Shown: positions 7,169 through 12,846 of the stretch, piece after piece | Layout: each line of letters opens with the position of its first letter | Numbering within the stretch: position 1 is the stretch's first letter | Assembly: GCA_049316905.1 (NCBI GenBank) | Contig: JBMOJH010000093.1 | Location: forward strand, 1-13,513 | DNA length: 13,513 nt | Source of the DNA: CAIPVR01 sp049316905 | GTDB lineage: Bacteria > Actinomycetota > Acidimicrobiia > Acidimicrobiales > Microtrichaceae | Reading direction: 5' to 3' | The notes under the pieces: generated by a model | What the model was told of the DNA's origin: nothing | Database searches by the model: none | Seen by the model: only the letters and a program-made list of their open reading frames with translations | Made by a program: the position numbers and the translations under genes

Positions 7169-8386
7169 TCACTTGAGCTCCTGGAGGTACTCGATCGGCA
7201 CCGGGAACTCCTTGGTGACGCCCTGGCCGAGGCCGGTCCCCGAGTCGTCGAGGCCGAGGCCCTGGCGGAGCTCCGCGACCGTGAAGTTCTGCGTGATCTG
7301 CCAGCCCACCTTCGTGTCGATCGCGGTGGCCTCGCAGCCGTCGGTGGCGCCGCGGGCGAGGTTGTCCGGAAGGTTGAACCCGATGCGCTTGGCGAGGCCG
7401 ATGAGGTCGGTGCCGTTGCGCACGCTGAGGCAGAGGTCGGTGAACGAGTTGTGGCCGGCGCCGTCGATCACCACGAGCCGCTTCGGGGGCTGCAGGCCGG
7501 CGTAGGTCGCCCGGATCTGGTCGATCGGCACCAGCACGTCGACCTTGGCCGCGATGTTCATCGACGGCTTCGCCGGCGCGGGCACGTCCGCACGGCCTGC
7601 GGCCGCCCAACCCACCGCCACGTCCACCTGCGGTTCCGACAGCGCGCTCAGCGCGGCGCGACCTCCCGCCGAGTGGCCCACGGTCGCGACCTTCTCGCCG
7701 TCGGTCAGGCCCTGGAGCACGCCGCCCGCGCCCACCACGAGCGGGATGGTGTCCATGAGGACCTGCACGTCCTTCTCCGGCGCACGCTGCACCTGGTTCG
7801 ACACCAGGGCGGCGCGGTCACGTTCGATGTGCTCGGGTGCGGCCACCACGAAGCCCCATGAGGCCAGGCCGCGCAGGAGCGTGGAGGCGTCCTTGCGGAA
7901 CGAGCCGAACCCGTGGCTGAACAGCACCAGCGGGAACGGGCCGTCGGCCGACGGGGGTGCGTCCGCGTAGGTGTCGGCCATCGTGGTGGTGAGCGCGGAG
8001 ATGGGCACGTCCGCGGGCAGCAGCGACGGCGCGGCCGCGGCGAGCGAGGGTGGCAGCGCGTCGAGCTGGCTGTAGGTCGCGGGCTGGCGGCCTTCGGCCG
8101 CGCCCGTCGCCGCCGGGTACCAGACGGTCACCTTGCGATCGGGCAGCGACAGCTCGGTGAGGCCCACCTCGAAGGGGCCGGGTCCCTCGAACGCGGCGTC
8201 GTCGGGCCCGCCGTCGACCGCCGGCACCGACTTCGGCAGCGACGTGGTCGTGGTGGACGATGCGGCGCCCGAGTCGTCGCCGGACGAGCAGGCCGCGGCC
8301 AGCACGGCGAGGGAGGCGACGGCCGTGAGTGACGCGGTGATCCGGCGCCGGCGGGTCCTGGAACGGGTCGGTGTGACGTTTGTCAT
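7169..8386 (-). CDS. Secreted alpha/beta-hydrolase lipoprotein
   Basis: This 405-residue protein begins with an Arg-rich stretch, a hydrophobic helix and the lipobox LAAAC with Cys33, followed by a Ser/Thr linker, so it is an exported lipoprotein anchored outside the membrane. The hydrolase core shows the oxyanion segment FSHGFGS (156-162), nucleophile elbow GHSAGG (Ser239) and the histidine loop DGAGHNS (His312). Asp289 in VLVPIDQ is the likely acid, but this is less sure. The layout resembles the PAF-acetylhydrolase/dienelactone-hydrolase group. Cys319 and Cys351 are the only cysteines after the lipobox and could form a disulfide. The ATG at 8386 is chosen because the lipoprotein signal starts there; the frame stays open upstream. 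The gene converges on the GH38-like gene with 10 nt between stops. An ester or lipid substrate is inferred. Confidence 0.85.
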   Translation of the reverse strand: MTNVTPTRSRTRRRRITASLTAVASLAVLAAACSSGDDSGAASSTTTTSLPKSVPAVDGGPDDAAFEGPGPFEVGLTELSLPDRKVTVWYPAATGAAEGRQPATYSQLDALPPSLAAAAPSLLPADVPISALTTTMADTYADAPPSADGPFPLVLFSHGFGSFRKDASTLLRGLASWGFVVAAPEHIERDRAALVSNQVQRAPEKDVQVLMDTIPLVVGAGGVLQGLTDGEKVATVGHSAGGRAALSALSEPQVDVAVGWAAAGRADVPAPAKPSMNIAAKVDVLVPIDQIRATYAGLQPPKRLVVIDGAGHNSFTDLCLSVRNGTDLIGLAKRIGFNLPDNLARGATDGCEATAIDTKVGWQITQNFTVAELRQGLGLDDSGTGLGQGVTKEFPVPIEYLQELK

Positions 8387-8392
8387 CCGTGC

Positions 8393-8398
8393 AGTGTG
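8393..8398 (-). promoter_or_regulatory. Possible -10 element for the hydrolase lipoprotein gene
   Basis: On the minus strand CACACT lies 6 nt before ATG 8386. This is the same hexamer-to-start spacing seen at the other apparently leaderless genes here, but with CA instead of the preferred TA. Weak evidence. Confidence 0.25.
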
Positions 8399-8451
8399 CC
8401 CCGTCCGCGGGTCCCGGTGCGGGTCGGGCGGGCTCGGTCGCCGCAGCGGCG

Positions 8452-8457
8452 TAGCGT
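8452..8457 (+). promoter_or_regulatory. Probable -10 element of the Rv2466c-like gene (leaderless)
   Basis: TAGCGT ends 7 nt before ATG 8465, which would put the transcript start on or next to the start codon. No Shine-Dalgarno sequence is seen before the ATG, in line with leaderless translation. The 78-bp gap to the divergent hydrolase gene must hold both promoters. Confidence 0.45.
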
Positions 8458-8464
8458 GCGCCGT

Positions 8465-9091
8465 ATGCGTGAGGTGGAGTTCTTCCTCGATCCGTTCTGT
8501 CCGTGGGCCTGGAACGCCAGCCGTTTCGTGGTGGAGGTCGCCGGGCCCGCCGAGCTGCAGGTGACGTGGCGGTTCATCTCGCTCGCCGTGCTCAACGAGA
8601 ACTCGGCGGGCTACCCGGGTCTCGACCTGACCCGCCAGCTGATCCGGGTGCCGGCCTCGGCGCGGGAGCACGGTGGCAACGACGCCGTCGGCGACGTCTA
8701 CACCGCGCTCGGCAACGTGCTGCACGTGGGTGGCGTGAGCCGCAAGGTGTGGGAGGGCGACAAGGTGGACGTGCGCGAGATCGCGGCCGAGGCCGTGCGC
8801 GACGCGGGCCTGCCCGCGCATGTCGCGCACGCGGTGGAGGAGCCCTCCTACGACGAACTGGTGCGCGCCGAGACCGAGCTCGCGCTCTCCCGAACCGGGC
8901 CCGACGTGGGAACGCCGATCATCACCTTCGACCTCGCCCGGCCCGAGGCCACCTCGCTGTTCGGGCCGGTCATCGCGAAGGTGCCCCGCGGCGAGGCCGC
9001 GGTGGAGCTCTGGAACGCGCTGGCCGTGGTGGCCGACAGCGGCGTGTCGGAGCTGAAGCGGTCACTGCGCGGCGATCTGCGCTTCGACTGA
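8465..9091 (+). CDS. DsbA-family thioredoxin-fold oxidoreductase, Rv2466c-like, with CPWA in place of CPWC
   Basis: This 208-residue cytoplasmic protein has a thioredoxin fold with a helical insertion. It resembles the Mycobacterium tuberculosis mycothiol-linked oxidoreductase Rv2466c throughout: DPFCPWAW (9-16), ISLAVLNEN (38-46), YTALGN (79-84), DVGTPIITF (147-155) with the conserved cis-Pro151, FGPVIAKVPRG (166-176), ELKRS, and the ending RFD. Rv2466c has CPWC as I recall it; here the second Cys is Ala15, leaving Cys12 as the only active-site thiol. This suggests a monothiol mechanism, for example with mycothiol as reductant, or altered function; that part is inference. The ATG at 8465 follows a -10-like hexamer directly. 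The gene is divergent from the hydrolase lipoprotein and is not coupled to the next gene (64-nt gap with its own promoter). Confidence 0.85.
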   Translation: MREVEFFLDPFCPWAWNASRFVVEVAGPAELQVTWRFISLAVLNENSAGYPGLDLTRQLIRVPASAREHGGNDAVGDVYTALGNVLHVGGVSRKVWEGDKVDVREIAAEAVRDAGLPAHVAHAVEEPSYDELVRAETELALSRTGPDVGTPIITFDLARPEATSLFGPVIAKVPRGEAAVELWNALAVVADSGVSELKRSLRGDLRFD

Positions 9092-9121
9092 CCGGAGGTC
9101 GGCGGGCGGGCGCCCGGGTGC

Positions 9122-9150
9122 TACCTTTCGGCGCAACGATCTTTGGGGGG
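9122..9150 (+). promoter_or_regulatory. Probable -10 element and ribosome binding site of the Ig-like lipoprotein gene
   Basis: TACCTT (9122-9127) matches TANNNT, and GGGGGG (9145-9150) lies 5 nt before ATG 9156. A leader of about 20 nt is implied. No clear -35 is visible. Confidence 0.4.
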
Positions 9151-9155
9151 TCATC

Positions 9156-9764
9156 ATGTCCAACACCCGTTTCCGTGGACGCGCGCTCGTCGCGCCGCTG
9201 GTGCTCGGCATGCTCGCCCTGGTGGCGGCCGCGTGTGCGCCCGAGCCGCCGCCCTACAAGGGGATCGTCTTCAACACGCCGTCGTACTCGTACGTGGGCA
9301 AGCGGTTCACGCCGACGGCCACCTCCACCTCCGGCCTGCCGGTGTCGCTCGCGCTCGACGCGTCGAGCTCCGGGTGCACCTTCGCCGGCGGGGTCCTCAC
9401 CTTCGTGTCGGTGGGTAACTGCGTGATCAACGCGAACCAGCCGGGCAACGGCACCGTCCCGGCGGACCCGCAGGTGCAGAAGACCATCCGGATCTTCACC
9501 TGCCCGCCGCTGCGCTCGGGTACCTGGAGCGGTCCTCTCAACCTCTCGGCCAACGTGGTGGCCAGCGGTTCCTCGTTCACCGGCTTCGTCGACCTGTCCT
9601 CGCTGGGCTTCGGCGTGCAGACCTTCGCCGGCTCGGTGAGCTGCGACGTGGTCAACATGACCTTCAACGCCACGCCGCTCACCGGTGTGCTGTCGCCCGA
9701 CGGCTCCACGCTGTCGAGCAACTACAACGGCATCGACATCGTCCTGAACGCGCCGCCGGCCTAG
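9156..9764 (+). CDS. Small secreted lipoprotein with a bacterial Ig-like domain
   Basis: This 202-residue protein has a signal peptide with lipobox LVAAAC and Cys27. Residues about 34-110 match a common secreted bacterial Ig-like repeat: a YVGKRFTPTATSTSGLPVSL stretch, then a CTFAGGVLTF strand, GNCVINANQPG and a closing QVQKTI strand. Such domains are usually repeated in large surface proteins; here there is only one. Residues from about 114 form a separate Cys-containing beta-rich domain starting TCPPLRSGTWSG that I do not recognise. Cys73/Cys89 in the Ig part and Cys115/Cys150 in the second part may form disulfides outside the cell. The role is unknown; an envelope or adhesion function is only inference. 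A strong hairpin follows the stop. Confidence 0.82.
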   Translation: MSNTRFRGRALVAPLVLGMLALVAAACAPEPPPYKGIVFNTPSYSYVGKRFTPTATSTSGLPVSLALDASSSGCTFAGGVLTFVSVGNCVINANQPGNGTVPADPQVQKTIRIFTCPPLRSGTWSGPLNLSANVVASGSSFTGFVDLSSLGFGVQTFAGSVSCDVVNMTFNATPLTGVLSPDGSTLSSNYNGIDIVLNAPPA

Positions 9765-9790
9765 GCGGTCGAGCAGTCCGGTCACCGGTC

Positions 9791-9832
9791 GGCGAGGGCC
9801 GTTCCCGCCACGGGTGGGAACGGCGCCTCGCC
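9791..9832 (+). terminator. Strong inverted repeat between the lipoprotein and PAP2 genes
   Basis: GCCGTTCCC (9798-9806) pairs perfectly with GGGAACGGC (9816-9824) around a 9-nt loop. After a one-base bulge the stem continues with GGCGAGG (9791-9797) against CCTCGCC (9826-9832). That is 16 base pairs, nearly all G:C. It begins 26 nt after the lipoprotein stop and has no T-tract. The most likely role is a terminator for the lipoprotein gene; a protein-binding site is the alternative. Confidence 0.65.
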
Positions 9833-9848
9833 CGGCCAGACTCGGTAC

Positions 9849-10631
9849 GTGGAGCCGGTGACGCGCGAGCACGGGCTGACTGGCTCGAACCGTCTCCAGC
9901 CGTACGTCGGCCGGGCGGGCCTGGAGGGCCGACGTTGGTGGCCCCTGCCCCCACGGGAGCGGGCGCCCGCAATTCTCGGCGTCGGCGTGGCGCTCCTGAC
10001 GATGGGTGCACTGCTGGCCGTGGCCGTGGTGCGCGACGAGCGCGGGATGGATGCCCGCGACCTCGGCGTGAACGAGTGGTTCCGCTCGCTCGGCTCGAAC
10101 GTCGGCGCGCTCAACACCTTGGCGGAGTGGGTGTCGTGGATCGGCTCGGGGGCGCGCACCGGACCGATCGTCCTCGGGTTCTGCGTGGTGCTCCTCGTCC
10201 TGCGCCAGTGGCGGTGGGCGGTGTTCCTCTTCGTGTCGGCCGAGGTGGGCTACCTCATCTCCGACGTCACGAAGCTCGTGGTGGGCCGTGACCGGCCGCC
10301 GTGGCACGAGTTCGGTGCGCTCGAGCGGGGCACGTCGTTCCCGTCGGGCCACACCTTCGGAGGGCTCACCGCGTGGGTCGCGATGGGTCTCGTGCTCTGG
10401 TTCCTCCTGCCGCGCGCCTACTCCACGGTGCTCGGCATCAGCTGCTGGTGCCTCGGCCTGATGAACGGGCCGGCCCGGCTGCTCCTCGCGAAGCACTGGG
10501 TCACCGACGTGGTCGGCGGCTGGCTGCTCGGCGGGGGGTGGCTGCTCGTGGTCGCCGGCGCCTGCCTGTGGTGGTGGGCGCCGTCACGGGATGCCGACCC
10601 GCCCCCCGTGACGGCGCCCGCCCACCACTGA
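9849..10631 (+). CDS. PAP2-family membrane phosphatase
   Basis: This 260-residue integral membrane protein should remove phosphate from a lipid phosphate or pyrophosphate such as phosphatidic acid or undecaprenyl pyrophosphate. The three PAP2 motifs are visible: KLVVGRDRP (142-150), SFPSGHTF with PSGH at 165-168, and ARLLLAKHWVTD (209-220) with Arg210, His216 and Asp220. The Ser usually before that Arg is Ala209. Helices are near 41-61, 105-119, 123-140, 170-187, 191-206 and 223-243. The start is uncertain: GTG 9849 gives 260 residues and GTG 9858 would give 257. The gene follows a strong hairpin, so it probably has its own promoter. Its stop codon lies inside a 14-bp tandem repeat. The exact substrate cannot be told. 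Confidence 0.87.
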   Translation: MEPVTREHGLTGSNRLQPYVGRAGLEGRRWWPLPPRERAPAILGVGVALLTMGALLAVAVVRDERGMDARDLGVNEWFRSLGSNVGALNTLAEWVSWIGSGARTGPIVLGFCVVLLVLRQWRWAVFLFVSAEVGYLISDVTKLVVGRDRPPWHEFGALERGTSFPSGHTFGGLTAWVAMGLVLWFLLPRAYSTVLGISCWCLGLMNGPARLLLAKHWVTDVVGGWLLGGGWLLVVAGACLWWWAPSRDADPPPVTAPAHH

Positions 10632-10662
10632 CCACCCACCACTGACCACCCACCATTGACCG
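10621..10662 (+). repeat. Three tandem copies of a 14-bp unit at the end of the PAP2 gene
   Basis: CCCACCACTGACCA occurs at 10621-10634 and exactly again at 10635-10648; a third copy at 10649-10662 differs at two positions (CCCACCATTGACCG). Each copy contains TGA, and the first TGA is the PAP2 stop. Because 14 is not a multiple of 3, the three TGA triplets fall in the three different frames. Confidence 0.85.
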
Positions 10663-10711
10663 CGTCGCGCCGTCCCGGGCGGGGGAGCGGGCGGCTCTGC
10701 GGCCGACGGGC

Positions 10712-10915
10712 TCACGGCTGGCGGATGAGTTCGACCTCCAGTTCGAGGGTGATCTCCTTCGAGACGAGCAGTCCCCCGGCGTCGAGCAGCATGTTCCAGG
10801 TCAGGCCCCAGTCCTCGCGGTTGAGTCGACAGGTTCCGCTGAACACGGCGCGGTCGTTGCCCCACGGATCCGCGGCATGCTCGCGGCCATCCTGCAGCCG
10901 GTCATCGACGCCCAT
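10712..10915 (-). pseudogene. 3' remnant of a yceI-family gene
   Basis: On the minus strand the last 51 residues of this frame read as the C-terminal end of a YceI lipocalin-like protein: DPWGNDRAVFSGTC, then NREDWGLTWNMLLDAGG, and a final LVSKEITLELEVELIRQ strand before the stop at 10712. Full YceI proteins have about 170-200 residues. Upstream of about position 10867 the frame stays open but has no YceI character and no good start, so the N-terminal two thirds are missing. YceI proteins bind isoprenoid-type lipids in the periplasm; this piece cannot form the barrel. Translation from ATG 10915 would give 67 residues. It looks like a decayed gene left by a deletion or rearrangement. A shortened, still-used protein is less likely. 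Confidence 0.65.
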
Positions 10916-10957
10916 CAGGCCGAGCTGGACCTGCGCCGGTGACCGGGGCGCCGTCCG

Positions 10958-10963
10958 TATCGT
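10958..10963 (+). promoter_or_regulatory. Probable -10 element before the small ORF and alcohol dehydrogenase gene
   Basis: TATCGT fits TANNNT and ends 8 nt before ATG 10972, the spacing expected for a leaderless transcript. It is the only good -10-like hexamer I see close upstream of the dehydrogenase, so it may drive both ORFs. Confidence 0.4.
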
Positions 10964-10971
10964 GTGGACCG

Positions 10972-11076
10972 ATGACGAGTCGAGACCTCCGCTGCCCGGG
11001 CCCCTTCACGCCGATGGCTGACGGCCATCCGATCGCCGGACCGAACGCGGTCGAGCCGGCCGAGCGGCGGAGCTGA
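10972..11076 (+). CDS. Candidate 34-residue small protein upstream of the alcohol dehydrogenase
   Basis: ATG 10972 to TGA 11074-11076 encodes 34 residues, beginning MTSRDLRCPGPFTPMADGHP and ending EPAERRS. It is Pro-rich, hydrophilic, has one Cys and no membrane segment. Third positions are mostly G or C (29 of 34), as in real genes here but not decisive in such DNA. A TATCGT hexamer 8 nt before the ATG would give a leaderless message. The stop is 2 nt from the dehydrogenase start, and the dehydrogenase RBS (GGAG, 11069-11072) lies inside this ORF, so translation could be coupled. I do not recognise a family. It could be a leader peptide, a small protein or chance. Confidence 0.35.
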   Translation: MTSRDLRCPGPFTPMADGHPIAGPNAVEPAERRS

Positions 11077-11078
11077 AC

Positions 11079-12119
11079 GTGCGGGCGCTCGTGTTCCGCG
11101 GACCGATGGAGCTGGGCTGGGAGGAGGTGCCCGCCCCCGAGATCGTCGATCCCCGCGACGCACTCGTGCGGCCGATCGCCGTGGCCCGCTGCGACCTCGA
11201 CCCCGCCATCGCGCTCGGGCTCTACCCGATGCCCGCGCCCTTCGTGATGGGCCACGAGATGGTCGGCGAGGTGGTCGCCGTGGGCGACGCGCCCGGCGTG
11301 CCGGCCGTCGGGGACCGGGTGATCGTGCCGTTCCAGCTGAGCTGCGGCGACTGCGCAGCCTGCCGCCGGGGTCACACGAACGCGTGCGAGCTGGTGGCCC
11401 CGGGCACCGCGTTCGGCCTCGGCCCCCATGGCGGCGTGGACCTCGGGGGCGCGCTCGCGGAGTTGGTGCGGGTGCCGTGGTCCGACGTGATGTGCCTGCC
11501 GCTCCCCGCGGGGCTCGACCCGGTGGTGGCCGCCGGGATCCCCGACAACGTGGCGGACGGGTTCCGCTGCGTCGCCGAACCGCTGGCTGCGCACCCCGGT
11601 GCTCCCGTGCTGGTCGTCGGCGGGCTCGCGGCGTCGGTGGGCCTCCACGCGGTGATGGCCGCGGTCGCGCTCGGCGCCGCGGAGGTCGCGTACGTCGATG
11701 ACGACCCCGAGCGCCTGGCCCTCGCCGAGCGCCTCGGGGCCCGACCGGTCGACGCCACCGGCCGCTGGGACGACCCGGAGCTCGGAGGTCGGTTCCCGAT
11801 CACGGTGGACGCCAACGTGTTGGACCACGGTCGTGACCTCGCGCTGCGGGCCACCGCGCCGTGCGGGACGTGCACCAGCGTGTCCGGTGGGGCGTCGGCG
11901 CGCTCCGAGCTGCCGCTGCAGCAGATGTACCTCAAGGGTGTCCGCTACGAGATCGGCAGGGTGCACGCCCTGGCCACCGCGGGGCCGGTCCTCGATCTCG
12001 TGACCGCGGGCCGGCTCGACCCCGGCGCGGTCATCACGCGGACCGTCCCGTTCAGCAACGCCGCCGAGGCGATGCTCGAGCCCGCCACCAAGATCGTGTT
12101 CACCAACGACCTGTCCTGA
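11079..12119 (+). CDS. Zinc-dependent alcohol dehydrogenase, medium-chain (MDR) family
   Basis: This 346-residue cytoplasmic oxidoreductase should interconvert an alcohol and an aldehyde or ketone. Catalytic zinc ligands are Cys38 (ARCDLD) and His59-Glu60 (GHEMVG), with Asp156 or Asp160 in GIPDNVADGF as the likely further ligand. Four structural-zinc cysteines occur in CGDCAACRRGHTNAC (89, 92, 95, 103). The Rossmann turn reads VLVVGGLAASVG (177-188), slightly different from plain GxGxxG, and the acidic run VDDDPERL after beta-2 favours NAD over NADP. GTG 11079 is preceded by GGAG 6 nt upstream. The length is normal. The gene may be cotranscribed with the 34-residue ORF before it. The substrate is not readable. 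Its last codon and stop are part of a sequence repeated twice more to the right. Confidence 0.88.
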   Translation: MRALVFRGPMELGWEEVPAPEIVDPRDALVRPIAVARCDLDPAIALGLYPMPAPFVMGHEMVGEVVAVGDAPGVPAVGDRVIVPFQLSCGDCAACRRGHTNACELVAPGTAFGLGPHGGVDLGGALAELVRVPWSDVMCLPLPAGLDPVVAAGIPDNVADGFRCVAEPLAAHPGAPVLVVGGLAASVGLHAVMAAVALGAAEVAYVDDDPERLALAERLGARPVDATGRWDDPELGGRFPITVDANVLDHGRDLALRATAPCGTCTSVSGGASARSELPLQQMYLKGVRYEIGRVHALATAGPVLDLVTAGRLDPGAVITRTVPFSNAAEAMLEPATKIVFTNDLS

Positions 12120-12126
12120 TCCGGCG
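12112..12126 (+). repeat. Left copy of the repeat core that bounds the toxin-antitoxin array
   Basis: CTGTCCTGATCCGGC spans the alcohol dehydrogenase stop codon (TGA 12117-12119). The same 15 nt occur at 12866-12880, and the last 14 of them at 13497-13510, all on the same strand. It lies just left of the MazEF-like operon. A 15-nt exact match in one 13.5-kb G+C-rich window could be chance, so the link is tentative. Confidence 0.45.
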
Positions 12127-12135
12127 GTCGTCGGC

Positions 12136-12202
12136 GCCGGTACACGCCGGCGACCCGGCAGGAAGCGCTGTCCGAGCGACGGCCGACCTGCCGAACGGCA
12201 GG
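12136..12202 (+). terminator. Two hairpins after the alcohol dehydrogenase gene
   Basis: CGCCGG (12136-12141) pairs with CCGGCG (12148-12153) around a 6-nt loop. CCTGCC (12187-12192) pairs with GGCAGG (12197-12202) around GAAC. Neither is followed by a T-run. They lie in the gap between the dehydrogenase and the MazEF-like promoter and probably insulate the two; the second could also be part of the toxin-antitoxin control region. Confidence 0.4.
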
Positions 12203-12206
12203 AGCT

Positions 12207-12239
12207 GTGGTAGCCACCTATTCCTACCCACGGTAGCAT
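12207..12239 (+). promoter_or_regulatory. Promoter and likely autoregulatory operator of the MazEF-like operon
   Basis: TAGCAT (12234-12239) is a good TANNNT -10 element ending 6 nt before ATG 12246, implying a leaderless transcript. Two short palindromes sit here: GTGG-TAG-CCAC (12207-12217) and TACC-CAC-GGTA (12225-12235), the second overlapping the -10. GGTAGC also recurs at 12209 and 12232 as a direct repeat. Ribbon-helix-helix antitoxins usually repress their own promoter through such short repeated sites, so this is the likely operator. The site assignment is inference. Confidence 0.5.
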
Positions 12240-12245
12240 TCGGGT

Positions 12246-12464
12246 ATGAAGTTGAGCGTGAGCCTTCCCGACGAGGACGTCGAGTACCTGGATGCGTACG
12301 CCGAGACCCAGGGGCTCGATTCGCGCTCCGCTGCTCTGCAGAAGGCGGTGAGGCTGTTGCGAGCCTCTGAGCTCGGAGCGGACTACGAGGACGCGTGGGC
12401 CGAGTGGGCCACGAGCGGGGAGGCCGAGCTCTGGGATGCCGCGACCGCTGACGGTGTCGGCTGA
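12246..12464 (+). CDS. MazE-like ribbon-helix-helix antitoxin
   Basis: This 72-residue protein should neutralise the MazF-like toxin encoded next and repress the shared promoter. Residues 1-42 form a ribbon-helix-helix: a beta strand MKLSVSLPDED, then two helices covering about VEYLDAYAET and SRSAALQKAVRLLRAS. Residues 43-72 are an acidic tail rich in Asp, Glu and Trp (DYEDAWAEWATSGEAELWDA), the part that in MazE-type antitoxins lies across the toxin. The start ATG 12246 follows the -10 hexamer directly, with no RBS. Its stop overlaps the toxin start as TGATG at 12462-12466, so the pair is translationally coupled. It resembles short mycobacterial MazE antitoxins; the exact subgroup is not decided. 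Confidence 0.85.
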   Translation: MKLSVSLPDEDVEYLDAYAETQGLDSRSAALQKAVRLLRASELGADYEDAWAEWATSGEAELWDAATADGVG

Positions 12465-12811
12465 TGCGACGAGGCGAGATCCGTTGGGTCGATCTGGCTC
12501 CGACCCGTGGGGCCGAGTCCGACGAGCGGCGACCGGGCGTGATCGTCAGCAACGACGGCGCCAACTCCACGGCCAACCGTCTCGGTCGCGGCGTGGTGAC
12601 CGTCGTCCCCGTGACCTCCAACGTCGAACGGATCTACCCGTTCCAAGTGTTGCTGACGGCCGAGGCAACCGGTCTGGTCCGAGACTCGAAGGCGCAAGCC
12701 GAGCAGGTCAGGTCGGTGGCGGTGGAGCGAGTCGGTGAACGGTTGGGCGTGGTGACCGGCGCGGACCTCGCCGCGCTTGACGACGCCCTTCGTCTCCACC
12801 TCGCCCTCTGA
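12464..12811 (+). CDS. MazF/PemK-family mRNA endonuclease toxin
   Basis: This 115-residue toxin is expected to cut mRNA (or other RNA) at short specific sites when not bound by its antitoxin. The N-terminus MRRGEIRWVDLAPT is the usual MazF start. The conserved RRPGVIVSN block (22-30) supplies the catalytic Arg, and VVPVTSN (47-53) carries the conserved Thr/Ser. The segment SKAQAEQVRSVAVERVG (75-91) matches the ADQVR-type block that closes the fold. All key parts are present and the length is normal, so it should be active. It overlaps the antitoxin by 1 nt. The cleavage sequence cannot be predicted. A GCCGGC hairpin follows the stop. Confidence 0.9.
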   Translation: MRRGEIRWVDLAPTRGAESDERRPGVIVSNDGANSTANRLGRGVVTVVPVTSNVERIYPFQVLLTAEATGLVRDSKAQAEQVRSVAVERVGERLGVVTGADLAALDDALRLHLAL

Positions 12812-12846
12812 TCACCCGTCATCCAGCAGCGCGAGACCGTCCGGCC

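Noticed and set aside
10877..10942. 21-codon ORF (MLAAILQPVIDAHQAELDLRR) on the plus strand
   Set aside because: It overlaps the end of the yceI remnant on the other strand and has no RBS or promoter. It could be the tail of a deleted gene, but evidence is too thin.
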